DNA of 64,000 nucleotides from Sulfuricurvum sp. (GCF_028710345.1 NZ_JAQTUH010000002.1:352378-416377); one strand, 5' to 3'; numbered from the stretch's first letter, positions 45,344 to 54,457 are shown. Program-made: numbers and translations. Notes: generated by a model not told the origin, from the letters alone.

Positions 45344-46856
45344 ATTTATTACCAAAAGCTGTTGCCGCCCATCGCTCTACCATTGTACGTATCGTATCGG
45401 TAACCGGATGGTTTTTGTACCCGTTCATTTGTACGATAACACCGTTGGCAATCTCTATCCCATAGAGCAGCCGATCTTCGAAAAAAATCCCATAAATCGT
45501 CGTTTGTCTGAGATGAATCGCGTTGGCATAGGAGGTCATACAGTTGTGTAGCGTCACTGCCCACTCTTTGAGCTCAAAAGCAGATTGAGGGAGTTTGAAA
45601 ATATACTCGGCTACATTACCCTGAGCTTTTTGAAAGAGCGGTTCATAGTTAAAGATTACATTGGTGCAGAGATGATCCAAATGGGTGCAGTGGATAAATT
45701 CATCATGGAGATCACGGATCGTGAGTTTGCTTTTGGTAAAGAGCTCTTTGATAAAAAAGGTCGATTCGATGTACATTCTGCATGTGTCTCTCCAGTATTC
45801 AGTTTGTGTGGAGATGTTTTTTATGTAGTGCATACACTCTTTTTCACTGTAGTGTTTACGCAAAAAGAGGAAAAAATCGAGCAAAAAATTAAAAGGGTCT
45901 CGGATGCGATCTTGCTGATGCTCTTGCTCTTTGTAGCGTTTGAGATCTTGCTCGGTTAAAAAGAGGGTATGGGAAATCCTAGCCTCTTCGAACGTTAGGG
46001 TTGTTTTAAGGTCATCTAAAATGGTGCATATATGATTGGGATCACGAAAGAGATGTATCACGATATAGGGGAGTAATGGATCGAAACTATCATCATAGTA
46101 GCGTTGGAGCTGATAGCGGCGAAATAGTGAGCGTTTGACACTCTTGGGGTGATTCCCACTGAGTTGCAGGAGGGCATTTTGCAGGTTGTTTGAAGATGAT
46201 AGCAGGTTTCGGATTCTATCGTTGTCTCTATAGTTCCAAAAGAAAAACTCGGCATCAAAGATGTTGTAATAGCGCAATAAAGTCTCTACAATCACTCTTT
46301 GGCGAAACGGTGCCGCGTCGTCGAATTCTACACTCTCCCAGTTATAAAGGATAGATTTACGCTCATTCCATATATGACGTATTAACTCTCGTGAGAGTTT
46401 GTTTTGGACAAACTGGGTTGGACGGTATCGGTAGTCAAAACTGCTATTGCCCTGAATATCGATTTGGACTTCATAGATTTTTTGTTTTTCAAATACTATT
46501 TTTTCTTGGGTCAAATCAATCGTCACAGGTAGATTGAGATAGAGCTGTGCGCTGTAGCGGCCATAACCGTATTCGATAATAGGCGCGTAGGGGAGGTTGA
46601 TTAACAGCTCTTTATCGAACGTTGAGATGAGGGTGTAATCATGAAACCTATCATTTCCGCAGGAAGAGCATTGATAGGTTTGCCGCTTCTCCTGATGGAT
46701 GATGATTTGGGTGGTTCCACATGAGCATCTATAAGCATGGACGATAAAATTAGAGGGGTGGTTGCGAAATAAATGCCCGATGCAATCGCTAAGAGGCTTA
46801 TAAACATACCAGTTCATTTCCCCTATCCCACTGGGAAGATCGTCTAATAATTTCAT
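45336..46856 (-). CDS. PcfJ-like protein
   Basis: A 506-residue protein. The last ~120 residues (FELKEWAVTLHNCMTSYANA ... IYGIFFEDRLLYGIEIANG) match the PcfJ-like family, with the conserved xLHNCMxxY element. The N-terminal part has a zinc-ribbon-like CSCGTTQ ... YQCSSCGNDRFH segment. PcfJ comes from conjugative plasmids and its relatives occur widely in mobile DNA; their function is not established. The gene is alone on the minus strand between two plus-strand regions. Confidence 0.7.
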   Translation of the reverse strand: MKLLDDLPSGIGEMNWYVYKPLSDCIGHLFRNHPSNFIVHAYRCSCGTTQIIIHQEKRQTYQCSSCGNDRFHDYTLISTFDKELLINLPYAPIIEYGYGRYSAQLYLNLPVTIDLTQEKIVFEKQKIYEVQIDIQGNSSFDYRYRPTQFVQNKLSRELIRHIWNERKSILYNWESVEFDDAAPFRQRVIVETLLRYYNIFDAEFFFWNYRDNDRIRNLLSSSNNLQNALLQLSGNHPKSVKRSLFRRYQLQRYYDDSFDPLLPYIVIHLFRDPNHICTILDDLKTTLTFEEARISHTLFLTEQDLKRYKEQEHQQDRIRDPFNFLLDFFLFLRKHYSEKECMHYIKNISTQTEYWRDTCRMYIESTFFIKELFTKSKLTIRDLHDEFIHCTHLDHLCTNVIFNYEPLFQKAQGNVAEYIFKLPQSAFELKEWAVTLHNCMTSYANAIHLRQTTIYGIFFEDRLLYGIEIANGVIVQMNGYKNHPVTDTIRTMVERWAATAFGNKST

Positions 46857-47020
46857 CCGAAAACCTTGTGTTGTACATCCGATATAAGTAAAATTGTAAC
46901 CCTAGCTTAGAGCTTTGATAACAAAAATAGTTGGGTATTAAAGTGATATCTAATGATATTAGGATACTATATTAACCTATTAACGTTGTTTAAAATTAAA
47001 ATAATCTCATAGGTTGCCCC

Positions 47021-48751
47021 ATGTTTTCACTCTCACTAAAACCTCTCTCCCTAACCCTATTAGTCACGCTCTCTCTCATCGGATACCTCTATCAGCCCGA
47101 TGTTTCACTCTATAGCTATGCCGCTCTCATGTTTGTCTCTTTCGGGGCGTTTTGGGTGGTGAGTCGGTTGGAGAGTGTTACCAGTATCAAACTTACCCTC
47201 TTCACGACGGCAGGGTTGGCGGTGGTGTTGGCTACTACGTCGTTCGCGGATAGCACGGGATTTTTTTACTCTGCTTCTGAGATGATATTGCTCTTGGCCG
47301 TGTTGGTGCTGGGTGTGGTGATGGGGCTATTTCGGTTATCATGGAAATGGCTCGTTTCGATAATCGTTCTGCTTCTATTTATGTTAGTTTATTATGTCAT
47401 TTCGGCTGAATATCGGATGGTTCGTATCGAAACATGGTTTACCTATCTCCTCAGCGATACACTCTATTTTGATCCGATGATTATGATCTCAAAAATGGTG
47501 TTAATGGCGTTGATCGGAATGATCATAGTGCGTATCATCCATCTGTTAAGCCATGTGGAAAACATCTATGAATCTAAAATCGTGCAAGGGGGGATTGTAT
47601 TTTTAGCGTTTGGGATTGTCGATCTCTTGAGCAGTACGTATGTGCTGGGTGCACAACACACCTCTATAGCGTTTTCCCTCTTTAGCGGTGGGTCGCTTCT
47701 GCCTTTTGCGTTGTTACTGGCTCTTATGAGCTCTATCGAGGCTGGACACCATCCGCTACCTGCACAATCGATGAAGAGCAAAATCCTCCTCACCTTGGTT
47801 GTAGTACTGGTAAGTCTCACACCATTATGGGTAAAAATCGCCCCTTTAAATCCTAACTTCGCCCTTCAATGTAGTGATAACATCACCTATATGAAATCGA
47901 GATACACGTTTGAAACCGCTCTGCAGCCTATCGTACAAAAACACGCCGAATTGCTCAAATCTGATGGGGTATATGTCGAGATTATCGATCCGATCAAATA
48001 TGAGCGGGTAGCGTCCGCTAAGTCTGTCGGATCGAGGGCATCGTTTATGGGAGATGTGGGGGGTGCTATCGCTCCGATCATCATGGCTATCGCACTGGAA
48101 AACAACGTCACCGCAGCAAAAGATACCATCGACTGTCACAACGGAGCATTCAAAGTGGATGAGAACTATACGATCCGCGACCTCAAACCTGTAGGGGTAA
48201 TACCGCTAGAGGATGTGTTGTTTTACGGTTCACAAATCGGTATCAGTCAAATTTCCCTCAAAATCCCTGAGGATGTTTTGACAAAAGGGTTGGGTAGATT
48301 CGGACTGAGCCAATTTCCAGAGCCAAGCGATAGAGCAAAACTCCTCTATTCACTCGGATACGGTATTCAAAATATGGATACCCTTCATCTACTAATGGCA
48401 TACAACCAATTTCTCGATTCAAAAAGTCGTGCCATCTCGACAAAAACAGCGGATACGATCCAGAGTGTGTTGAGAAAAAAATACATGGCGAACAGCAAAA
48501 TGATGGGAGAGGATATCCCCACCCTACGAATCGGCGGATATGAGGGGGTAGTACGGATGAAAAACGGCAATAACGAATACGAGACAGACAAATTTCAGAC
48601 CACCTATATCGGGTTTGTGGATAACGCGAATAAGCGCTACATCATAGGGATTGCGGTCGCAAACTCACGACTCCCTAGCGAACCAAACCAAGCGGGAGAG
48701 GGTGTATTTCGTGAGGTCGTAGCGATGATGCAAAAAAACGGGTATCTCTAA
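47021..48751 (+). CDS. Multi-pass membrane protein fused to a degenerate penicillin-binding-protein transpeptidase domain
   Basis: A 576-residue protein with about eight membrane helices (residues ~8-270) followed by a region like the transpeptidase domain of class B PBPs (~300-576): GVYVEIIDPIKYERVA resembles the entry strand, VIPLEDVLFYGSQIG the SxN region, and TTYIGFVDNANKRYIIGIAV the final strand. All three catalytic motifs appear lost: SxxK becomes GAIA (348-351), SxN becomes GSQ (403-405) and KTG becomes RIG (503-505). So it is probably a pseudo-transpeptidase, perhaps a scaffold or ligand sensor. It heads the plus-strand cluster. A divergent SEDS protein lies 7.5 kb downstream. Identity with FtsI is not high, so fold detection by profile is needed. 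Confidence 0.65.
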   Translation: MFSLSLKPLSLTLLVTLSLIGYLYQPDVSLYSYAALMFVSFGAFWVVSRLESVTSIKLTLFTTAGLAVVLATTSFADSTGFFYSASEMILLLAVLVLGVVMGLFRLSWKWLVSIIVLLLFMLVYYVISAEYRMVRIETWFTYLLSDTLYFDPMIMISKMVLMALIGMIIVRIIHLLSHVENIYESKIVQGGIVFLAFGIVDLLSSTYVLGAQHTSIAFSLFSGGSLLPFALLLALMSSIEAGHHPLPAQSMKSKILLTLVVVLVSLTPLWVKIAPLNPNFALQCSDNITYMKSRYTFETALQPIVQKHAELLKSDGVYVEIIDPIKYERVASAKSVGSRASFMGDVGGAIAPIIMAIALENNVTAAKDTIDCHNGAFKVDENYTIRDLKPVGVIPLEDVLFYGSQIGISQISLKIPEDVLTKGLGRFGLSQFPEPSDRAKLLYSLGYGIQNMDTLHLLMAYNQFLDSKSRAISTKTADTIQSVLRKKYMANSKMMGEDIPTLRIGGYEGVVRMKNGNNEYETDKFQTTYIGFVDNANKRYIIGIAVANSRLPSEPNQAGEGVFREVVAMMQKNGYL

Positions 48752-48778
48752 AGAGACGAATAAAAAAGGGAAATAACA

Positions 48779-49282
48779 GTTAAAACGAGGAAAAAGATAT
48801 GTCAGATTATTTAAACAAAATGAACGGTCAAAGCCAAGACCATGATATGTATCAAGAGGCAGAGCAGCAAGGTAATTTAGAAGGCTATGAGACATATCTG
48901 AAAAAATATCCTAATGGGATGTGGGCGAAGGAAGCACGACAAAATATCAGCACTCTAAAAGCTAAAAAACAAAAAGAAAATGAAGAGTATGCAAGACAAC
49001 AAAAGATATATCGACAACAAAAGGATAAAGAGGACAATGAGAAGCTTGTCTTTAGAATAGTTATTGTTGGAATAGTTGTGATATTGCTATATGCCTCAGG
49101 GATATTTACTACCAAAGAAGAAGTTTCGCCGGCAGTGGAAGAAGCACCAGTAGCAGTGGAAGAAGCACCAGCAGTAGACGCTGCTGCTGTATCAGAAGAT
49201 GCTCCAGCAGCTGAATCAGAAACGCCAACAAACTTACAAGAGTATTGGTATGATGTTTCTGAACATGAGTGTACCAATGGTG
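48779..49282 (+). repeat. Duplicated module, copy 1 (leader plus N-terminal two-thirds of the first lectin-like gene)
   Basis: About 484 coding bases from 48799 match 53488-53950 almost perfectly; the only large difference is a 21-base in-frame insertion here in the Glu/Ala-rich linker. The 20-base leader and first ~90 coding bases (from 48779) also match 52301-52392 before the MORN-repeat gene. The near identity indicates recent duplication. Confidence 0.9.
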
Positions 49283-49617
49283 AGGCACAGATGACTCAAG
49301 GTGTATGTGAGCCAAATTGGTATGAAACAGGGCGTATCTGTAGCGCAGCAGGAGCTAGACTACCAAGCATCGATGAACTGAGAAATGTAGTTACAGAGTG
49401 TGGTGGAGTGATAGGTGACTATGTTAACAACAAAAAGGACCCTGCCTACCAGAAGTGTTATAAAAATAAAGGGTTTGCTGACGATTTATATTGGAGTTCG
49501 ACTTCGATTTCAGGCAGTACGGACGATGTGTTGATTGTGTATTTCGGCATGGGCAAGGTGGCCAACCTCAGTAAGGGTAATAGTGCTTTACTTAGGTGTG
49601 TTAGAGCAAGACAGTAA
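48799..49617 (+). CDS. Membrane-anchored lectin-like (DUF1566/Lcl-type) protein A, DGR-target-like
   Basis: A 272-residue protein: a soluble N-terminus with a TPR-like half-motif (YETYLKKYPNGMWAKEA, 30-46), a coiled-coil, one membrane helix (84-103), a Glu/Ala/Pro linker, and a C-terminal C-type-lectin-like domain (about 148-272) with cysteines, RLPSIDELRNVV, YWSS and a final LRCVRARQ. This fold is a common target of diversity-generating retroelements, and the region between YWSS and RCV is the part that varies among the four copies here. The domain should face the periplasm or surface. It shares its N-terminus with two other genes in the cluster. Confidence 0.7.
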   Translation: MSDYLNKMNGQSQDHDMYQEAEQQGNLEGYETYLKKYPNGMWAKEARQNISTLKAKKQKENEEYARQQKIYRQQKDKEDNEKLVFRIVIVGIVVILLYASGIFTTKEEVSPAVEEAPVAVEEAPAVDAAAVSEDAPAAESETPTNLQEYWYDVSEHECTNGEAQMTQGVCEPNWYETGRICSAAGARLPSIDELRNVVTECGGVIGDYVNNKKDPAYQKCYKNKGFADDLYWSSTSISGSTDDVLIVYFGMGKVANLSKGNSALLRCVRARQ

Positions 49618-49650
49618 CTTTGAGAGGGCGATAGCCCGACTTTGATTTTT
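49618..49650 (+). repeat. 33-base block with GGGC/GCCC hairpin after lectin-like gene A
   Basis: Directly after the stop codon is CTTTGAGAGGGCGATAGCCC and a further 13 bases ending in a T-run. GGGC-GATA-GCCC (49626-49637) forms a 4-base stem. The same block, with loop GAAT, follows gene D at the same offset (57665-57697). DGR targets often carry a hairpin just after the variable repeat; a weak terminator is the alternative. Confidence 0.65.
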
Positions 49651-49674
49651 AAAGTTTAATTTTTGAGAGGTAAT

Positions 49675-51348
49675 ATGAAAAAAGAGATAATAATAGGGAA
49701 ATTTAAAGATTTTGATGAAAATGCTGTTGTTGGATTTGATTTTGACAAGTCGCTGATAGCGGTGTATGAAGGCCAGAATTTTCAAGCTTCTGCCACTGTT
49801 TTGGAAAATATTGTATTGCAACTTGTGACATCATTGCCACCATTTGGGACGAAAATTACACTGTACGAAAATATGCCAAGCCATAGTTTTTCTTATCTTA
49901 AGATTTTGTGCAACGATCAAAACAACATCGGTAAACAGTTGTTCACCCCAAATGAAATCAATCATTTTTTAGGAGAAATTAATACAGAAATCGCAAAAAG
50001 ATATGCTCAATTTGCAAATGTAAACGTCAAAACTATAGAACAAAACAATCAAACAGCTAGAATTCCACTCCCTTATCATTTTATTGTTATCTCTGATTTG
50101 ACTTCTTTGGTCAATCAAAATGGACAAATGATACAAATTCTTAGAAATATCTTTGAAACAGGAGCAAATGCAGGTGTGTTTATGATACTCAATCACGACC
50201 ATGGCAGTGCAAACAGGCTTAATCTCAATGAACAGAGTCAAAAAAACTTTTATACCCTTTTGAGTGATGTCGTTTCAAATCTGCAGGGATTTAATTTTTT
50301 GGCAAATGTTATCCCTTTTAACAATCATCCAGAATATCAAAAATTTATCCTGAAGTATGGGTATAAGCCAGTCTTTAAAGATGGTTTTGCCAAAACTTTA
50401 AAAGATAATATTTTAGAACAAATAAAAGTCAACGAAGAAAAAGCTCCAAATAAAGACTTTATCAAGACAAAATTTGGCGAGTCTGGTGGTAGAGATATAT
50501 TTTTTGCGATGGGTGCAGCAACTCATACATATCATGCAATGATTTCAGGGACAAACGGAAGCGGTAAAACATCTATGGTACAAAATCTACTTTGTACCAT
50601 TTGCGAAAATTATTCACCAAAGGATATAAATTTGCTTTTGCTTGATTTTGGAGGGGCTACATTTCATCCATATCAGGGTATCGCTCATATCCCGTATGTG
50701 TTTTATGAACCATCAGATACAGAAAAAGCAAAACGAACTTTAGAATATATCGGCTACGAACTGGAGAGAAGAAAAAAACTTTTTGTTGCTGCAGGGATTA
50801 AACACGGCATTACAGTAGATAGTTTGGATAAATATAAAAAATACGAACAAAAATCTTTACCTCGACTTATTATTATCATAGATGAATTTGGTACATTGAT
50901 GGAAAAAAGAGAATTGATTAATTATACAGAAAAGAATATCAATCTAATAGCACGGGAAGGGAGAAAACATGGTATGCATTTGGTTCTTATCACCCAAAGC
51001 TTTCGTACGGTTGCCATTCCAGCTGATGTCAAAGGCAATGCAAGTATGCGGTTAGCTTTGAGAGCAAATACTTCAAACGATGCCACAGCTATACTTGACC
51101 AAGGAAACGATATGGCATACAATATTAGAAATTTTCAAGCCGTTCTAAACAATGACGGTGGAAGAAGTCATGCAAATATCATTGTGGATTTAGATTTCAT
51201 AGATGAGGAATATCTCATAGAAAGACAAAAAAATCTTAAGACAAAATACAAAAAAGAGGTATTATCAGAGGTAGAACATTATTTAAATAATGCAGATGCT
51301 TCCATAAATCCTTCAAATACTTACACCTCACAAAATAGCTGGAGATGA
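49675..51348 (+). CDS. FtsK/EssC-type soluble ATPase
   Basis: A 557-residue protein with no membrane helix. The C-terminal half is an FtsK/SpoIIIE-type motor: Walker A GTNGSGKT (292-299), Walker B LIIIIDEFG (398-406) and the sensor-like HLVLITQSF. The N-terminal half (to ~240) has a similar but degenerate pattern (YHFIVISDLTSLV, NAGVFMILNHD) and may be an inactive ATPase-like domain, as in EssC. Lacking the membrane anchor and gamma domain, it is not a chromosome translocase. Type VII-like secretion or packaging roles are possible. I chose the ATG at 49675, preceded by GAGAGG. The gene is more AT-rich than its upstream neighbour. Confidence 0.72.
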   Translation: MKKEIIIGKFKDFDENAVVGFDFDKSLIAVYEGQNFQASATVLENIVLQLVTSLPPFGTKITLYENMPSHSFSYLKILCNDQNNIGKQLFTPNEINHFLGEINTEIAKRYAQFANVNVKTIEQNNQTARIPLPYHFIVISDLTSLVNQNGQMIQILRNIFETGANAGVFMILNHDHGSANRLNLNEQSQKNFYTLLSDVVSNLQGFNFLANVIPFNNHPEYQKFILKYGYKPVFKDGFAKTLKDNILEQIKVNEEKAPNKDFIKTKFGESGGRDIFFAMGAATHTYHAMISGTNGSGKTSMVQNLLCTICENYSPKDINLLLLDFGGATFHPYQGIAHIPYVFYEPSDTEKAKRTLEYIGYELERRKKLFVAAGIKHGITVDSLDKYKKYEQKSLPRLIIIIDEFGTLMEKRELINYTEKNINLIAREGRKHGMHLVLITQSFRTVAIPADVKGNASMRLALRANTSNDATAILDQGNDMAYNIRNFQAVLNNDGGRSHANIIVDLDFIDEEYLIERQKNLKTKYKKEVLSEVEHYLNNADASINPSNTYTSQNSWR

Positions 51349-51351
51349 TAG

Positions 51352-52305
51352 ATGCCTAATAATTCATTTTATAAAATATATAGTGGGGATTATTCAAAAG
51401 ATGGATATGAAAAAGGGGTAGAAGATGCAAAAAATCAAACTTCTAAAAATAAGTTTTCATTTTTCAAAGCGGTCAACCCTGTCAACTATGTTTGGAAATT
51501 TTCTGATTCTTATGATAGCTATATGAATAACTACGATACAGGTTATCTTGATGGCCAAAGGGTAACCAATGAGATATACAACGACACAAATCAAACAAAA
51601 GGAACAACAATGGCATTAAATAATATCAACAGCGGATTTAATACCCCTTCACCAAGCAATCAACCACCAAATATAAGCCAGCAAATACAGTTTGCGGAAG
51701 ATTTATATCAGCTTTTTATGCAAGCCAAAAATGATATAAATGATGTAGGTGGAGAGTTGTACAATTTGCAAATACACGGTCAAAATATGATGATAGAAGA
51801 ATATTACATTGAACTTGTAGAAAATCATATTGTACCAAGATTGGTGCAATTCAGAAATCTTATCGCAAATATAGAGTCTAATGATCTTGTCCAATTAAAA
51901 ATAATCATTGATAATTTATATAATTTGCATCTAGGTGCAATTTCGGGAGCTACAGCATCGACTAAGTTTTACAACTATGCTTTGGGAAATATCACAGCAG
52001 GTATTCCGTCTATGAAAAATGCTATCTCAAACGGAAGCCTTAATGATTTTATGACACAAATAAGAATTATGCAAGATTGTAAAGCAGTGCTCGAAGGTGT
52101 ACTTGACGCACTTGATAAACTAGGAAGGCATCTTTATGCAGGTGTGCAAACCCATGGTATAGGGATGTTTAAAGAGCATTTTAATCCATTTTTCAACAAC
52201 TATGCTCAACCAAGACTAGAAGAACTCAAAGCACTCTATAATCGCATTAGCCAAGACGATATTCCTCTTGTAGAGAAAATGATAGCAAAACTGCAAAAAA
52301 GTTAA
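51352..52305 (+). CDS. Helical protein with GYxxGxxD repeats, partner of the FtsK-type ATPase
   Basis: A 317-residue protein. The first ~80 residues carry two short related units, KDGYEKGVEDAKN and DTGYLDGQRV, around FSFFKAVNPVNYVWKF. The rest (~105-317) is helical, with no Cys, no signal peptide and no membrane helix. It starts three bases after the ATPase stop, so the two are made together. It could be a substrate, chaperone or structural partner of the ATPase, as helical proteins are in type VII-like loci; no WxG motif is present, and I do not recognise the family. Confidence 0.6.
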   Translation: MPNNSFYKIYSGDYSKDGYEKGVEDAKNQTSKNKFSFFKAVNPVNYVWKFSDSYDSYMNNYDTGYLDGQRVTNEIYNDTNQTKGTTMALNNINSGFNTPSPSNQPPNISQQIQFAEDLYQLFMQAKNDINDVGGELYNLQIHGQNMMIEEYYIELVENHIVPRLVQFRNLIANIESNDLVQLKIIIDNLYNLHLGAISGATASTKFYNYALGNITAGIPSMKNAISNGSLNDFMTQIRIMQDCKAVLEGVLDALDKLGRHLYAGVQTHGIGMFKEHFNPFFNNYAQPRLEELKALYNRISQDDIPLVEKMIAKLQKS

Positions 52306-52320
52306 AACGTGGAAAGAGAG

Positions 52321-53416
52321 ATGTCAGATTATTTAAACAAAATGAACGGTCAAAGCCCAGACCACGATATGTATCAAGTGGCAGAAGAAAGAGATGATAT
52401 AGATGGTTATGAGGCTTATCTCGAAAAATATCCAAATGGGATGTGGGCAGAGGAAGCTAAAAGTATGAGACTGAAAGCTTTTATGAAGCTTTACGGATAC
52501 GATGAGTATAGTGAAGAGATTAGAAGTGGCAAAGTACATGGGAATTTAAAATTATATCACGAAAATGGAATGCTAAAATCTGAAACTCCTTATGTTAATG
52601 ATAGAAAACATGGGATTGCAAAAGAGTATTATAAAGACGGGGAGTTAGACCGTGAACTCCCTTGGGTGAACGGTAGGAAACAAGGAACAGAGAAATTGTA
52701 TCTTGCTAGTAAAAAGTTATTCCGTGAAACACCTTGGGCGAACGGTAGGAAACAAGGAACCGAGAAACGGTATCAAATTAGTAATGGAAAGTTAGACCGT
52801 GAAATCCCTTGGGTGGATGGTAAAAGACAAGGGGTCGAAAAGCGATATAATGAAAATGGAATGCTAGAACGTGAAATCCCTTTAGTGAATAACCAAGAAC
52901 AGGGGATCCAGAAATGGTATCATGAAAATGGAATGCTATACCGTGAAATCCCTTATATGGATTGTTGGAAACAAGGAATCAGAAAAGAGTATGATAAAAA
53001 CGGGGTGCTAGAAGCTGAAACCACTTATGTTGATGATAAAAGACAAGGGATTCAAAAGGTGTATCATGATAACGGAACGCTAAAATATGAATGCCCTTTT
53101 ATTAATGATAAAAAACATGGGATTTGGAAATCGTATTATGAAAATGGAAAGCTAGAATGTGAAACCCCTTATGTGGATGGTAAAGAACATGGGATTGAAA
53201 GAAATTATGATAAAAACGGAATGCTAAAATATACAATCAATTATGTGCATGGTAAAAATACAAGGGATTAAAAAAGAGTATCATAAAGATGGCACGTTAT
53301 GGTATGAAACCCCTTATGTGGATGATAAACAACAAGGGATTGAAAAACATTATCATAAAGATGGAACGCCAGATCGTGAAGCTCCTTATGTGGATGGTAA
53401 AAGAAAATGGTTTTGA
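52321..53416 (+). pseudogene. YwqK/MORN-repeat protein with N-terminal shared module, frameshifted
   Basis: The N-terminus (MSDYLNKMNG ... YEAYLEKYPNGMWAEEA) is the same module as in proteins A and B. It is followed by ~12 repeats of ~22 residues of the type YYxNGxLxxExPYVxGKxxGI, the MORN_2/YwqK pattern known from YwqJK toxin-antitoxin pairs. The first frame stops at 53271 (KNTRD). The next frame continues the same repeats (KEYHKDGTLWYETPYVDDK) to a TGA at 53416, so one base has been gained near 53255-53262. A GTG 12 bases upstream is open, but the ATG at 52321 fits the module start. It may still produce the shorter 316-residue protein. Confidence 0.75.
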
Positions 53417-53487
53417 AAAGTATCTTTCTTGTTCCTACTCTCATGCGTGAGAGAATATTGTACTGCGTTAAGACAAAAGGATAGTAA

Positions 53488-53950
53488 ATGTCAGATTATT
53501 TAAACAAAATGAACGGTCAAAGTCAAGATCATGATATGTATCAAGAGGCAGAGCAGCAAGGTAATTTAGAAGGCTATGAGACATATCTGAAAAAATATCC
53601 TAATGGGATGTGGGCGAAGGAAGCACGACAAAATATCAGCACTCTAAAAGCTAAAAAACAAAAAGAAAATGAAGAGTATGCAAGACAACAAAAGATATAT
53701 CGACAACAAAAGGATAAAGAGGACAATGAGAAGCTTGTCTTTAGAATAGTTATTGTTGGAATAGTTGTGATATTGCTATATGCCTCAGGGATATTTACTA
53801 CCAAAGAAGAAGCTTCGCCGGCAGTGGAAGAAGCACCAGCAGTAGACGCTGCTGCTGTATCAGAAGATGCTCCAGCAGCTGAATCAGAGACGCCAACAAA
53901 CTTACAAGAGTATTGGCATGATGTTTCTGAATATGAGTGTACCAATGGTG
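53488..53950 (+). repeat. Duplicated module, copy 2 (N-terminal two-thirds of the second lectin-like gene)
   Basis: Near-identical to 48799-49282 apart from a 21-base deletion in the linker and scattered single changes. The identity falls off sharply at the start of the lectin-like domain. Confidence 0.9.
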
Positions 53951-54297
53951 GGGGAGAGATGATAGATGGTGTATGTATGGCAAATTGGGACAAGGCTGGT
54001 CAAATTTGCTCTTCACTTGGTGGTAGACTTCCAACTATCGATGAACTGAGAAATGTAGTTACAGAGTGTGGTGGAGTAGTAGGTGACCATGAAAACAACA
54101 AAAATAATCAAGCTTATCAATCTTGTTATAAAAATAAAGGATTTAGTAGCTCTGCAAGCTCTTATTTGTCGAGTTCACCGGGTGGTTTATTTTTAGGATC
54201 TAGCAATGCTTGGCATATGGATTTCCTCTATGGCAACGACATCGCCCATCATAAGAGTCTTAGCTATTTCGTTCGTTGTGTTCACTCTGGACAATGA
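53488..54297 (+). CDS. Membrane-anchored lectin-like protein B, DGR-target-like
   Basis: A 269-residue paralogue of protein A with the same TPR-like motif, coiled-coil, membrane helix (84-103) and Glu/Ala linker. Its C-terminal lectin-like domain diverges from A: YLSSSPGG, NAWHMDFLYG and FVRCVHSGQ replace the A residues. In the last 17 variable codons, all but AAG and one other end in C or T, as expected if they derive from AAY template codons by adenine mutagenesis, although a template is not in the window. The start ATG follows AGGATAG. The shared N-terminus shows recent duplication; the domain end must have diverged faster or been swapped. Confidence 0.7.
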   Translation: MSDYLNKMNGQSQDHDMYQEAEQQGNLEGYETYLKKYPNGMWAKEARQNISTLKAKKQKENEEYARQQKIYRQQKDKEDNEKLVFRIVIVGIVVILLYASGIFTTKEEASPAVEEAPAVDAAAVSEDAPAAESETPTNLQEYWHDVSEYECTNGGGEMIDGVCMANWDKAGQICSSLGGRLPTIDELRNVVTECGGVVGDHENNKNNQAYQSCYKNKGFSSSASSYLSSSPGGLFLGSSNAWHMDFLYGNDIAHHKSLSYFVRCVHSGQ

Positions 54298-54383
54298 GTA
54301 GCGTTTAGAAAAACGTACAGCATTTATATTTTTAAGTTCGAAATCGTCATAGATGTTATTTGACACTCCTTGAGGTATTGATA

Positions 54384-54395
54384 GGGCAATAGCCT
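54384..54395 (+). repeat. Diverged hairpin block after lectin-like gene B
   Basis: GGGCAATAGCCT with flanking TGAT and TGATTTGGAT resembles the 33-base block after genes A and D, but lies 86 bases after the stop and has a weaker stem (GGC/GCC). Confidence 0.35.
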
Positions 54396-54457
54396 GATTT
54401 GGATATTTAGGAGATTCTTATACGCAATTCAAAAAATAAACAAAAGGAAAAATCACC

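Noticed and set aside
45585..45959. 124-codon plus-strand frame with a hydrophobic tail
   Set aside because: It lies wholly inside the PcfJ-like gene on the other strand, which has better protein features.
49675..51348. Second chromosomal FtsK
   Set aside because: It lacks membrane helices and the gamma domain; the true FtsK is at 26907-29138.
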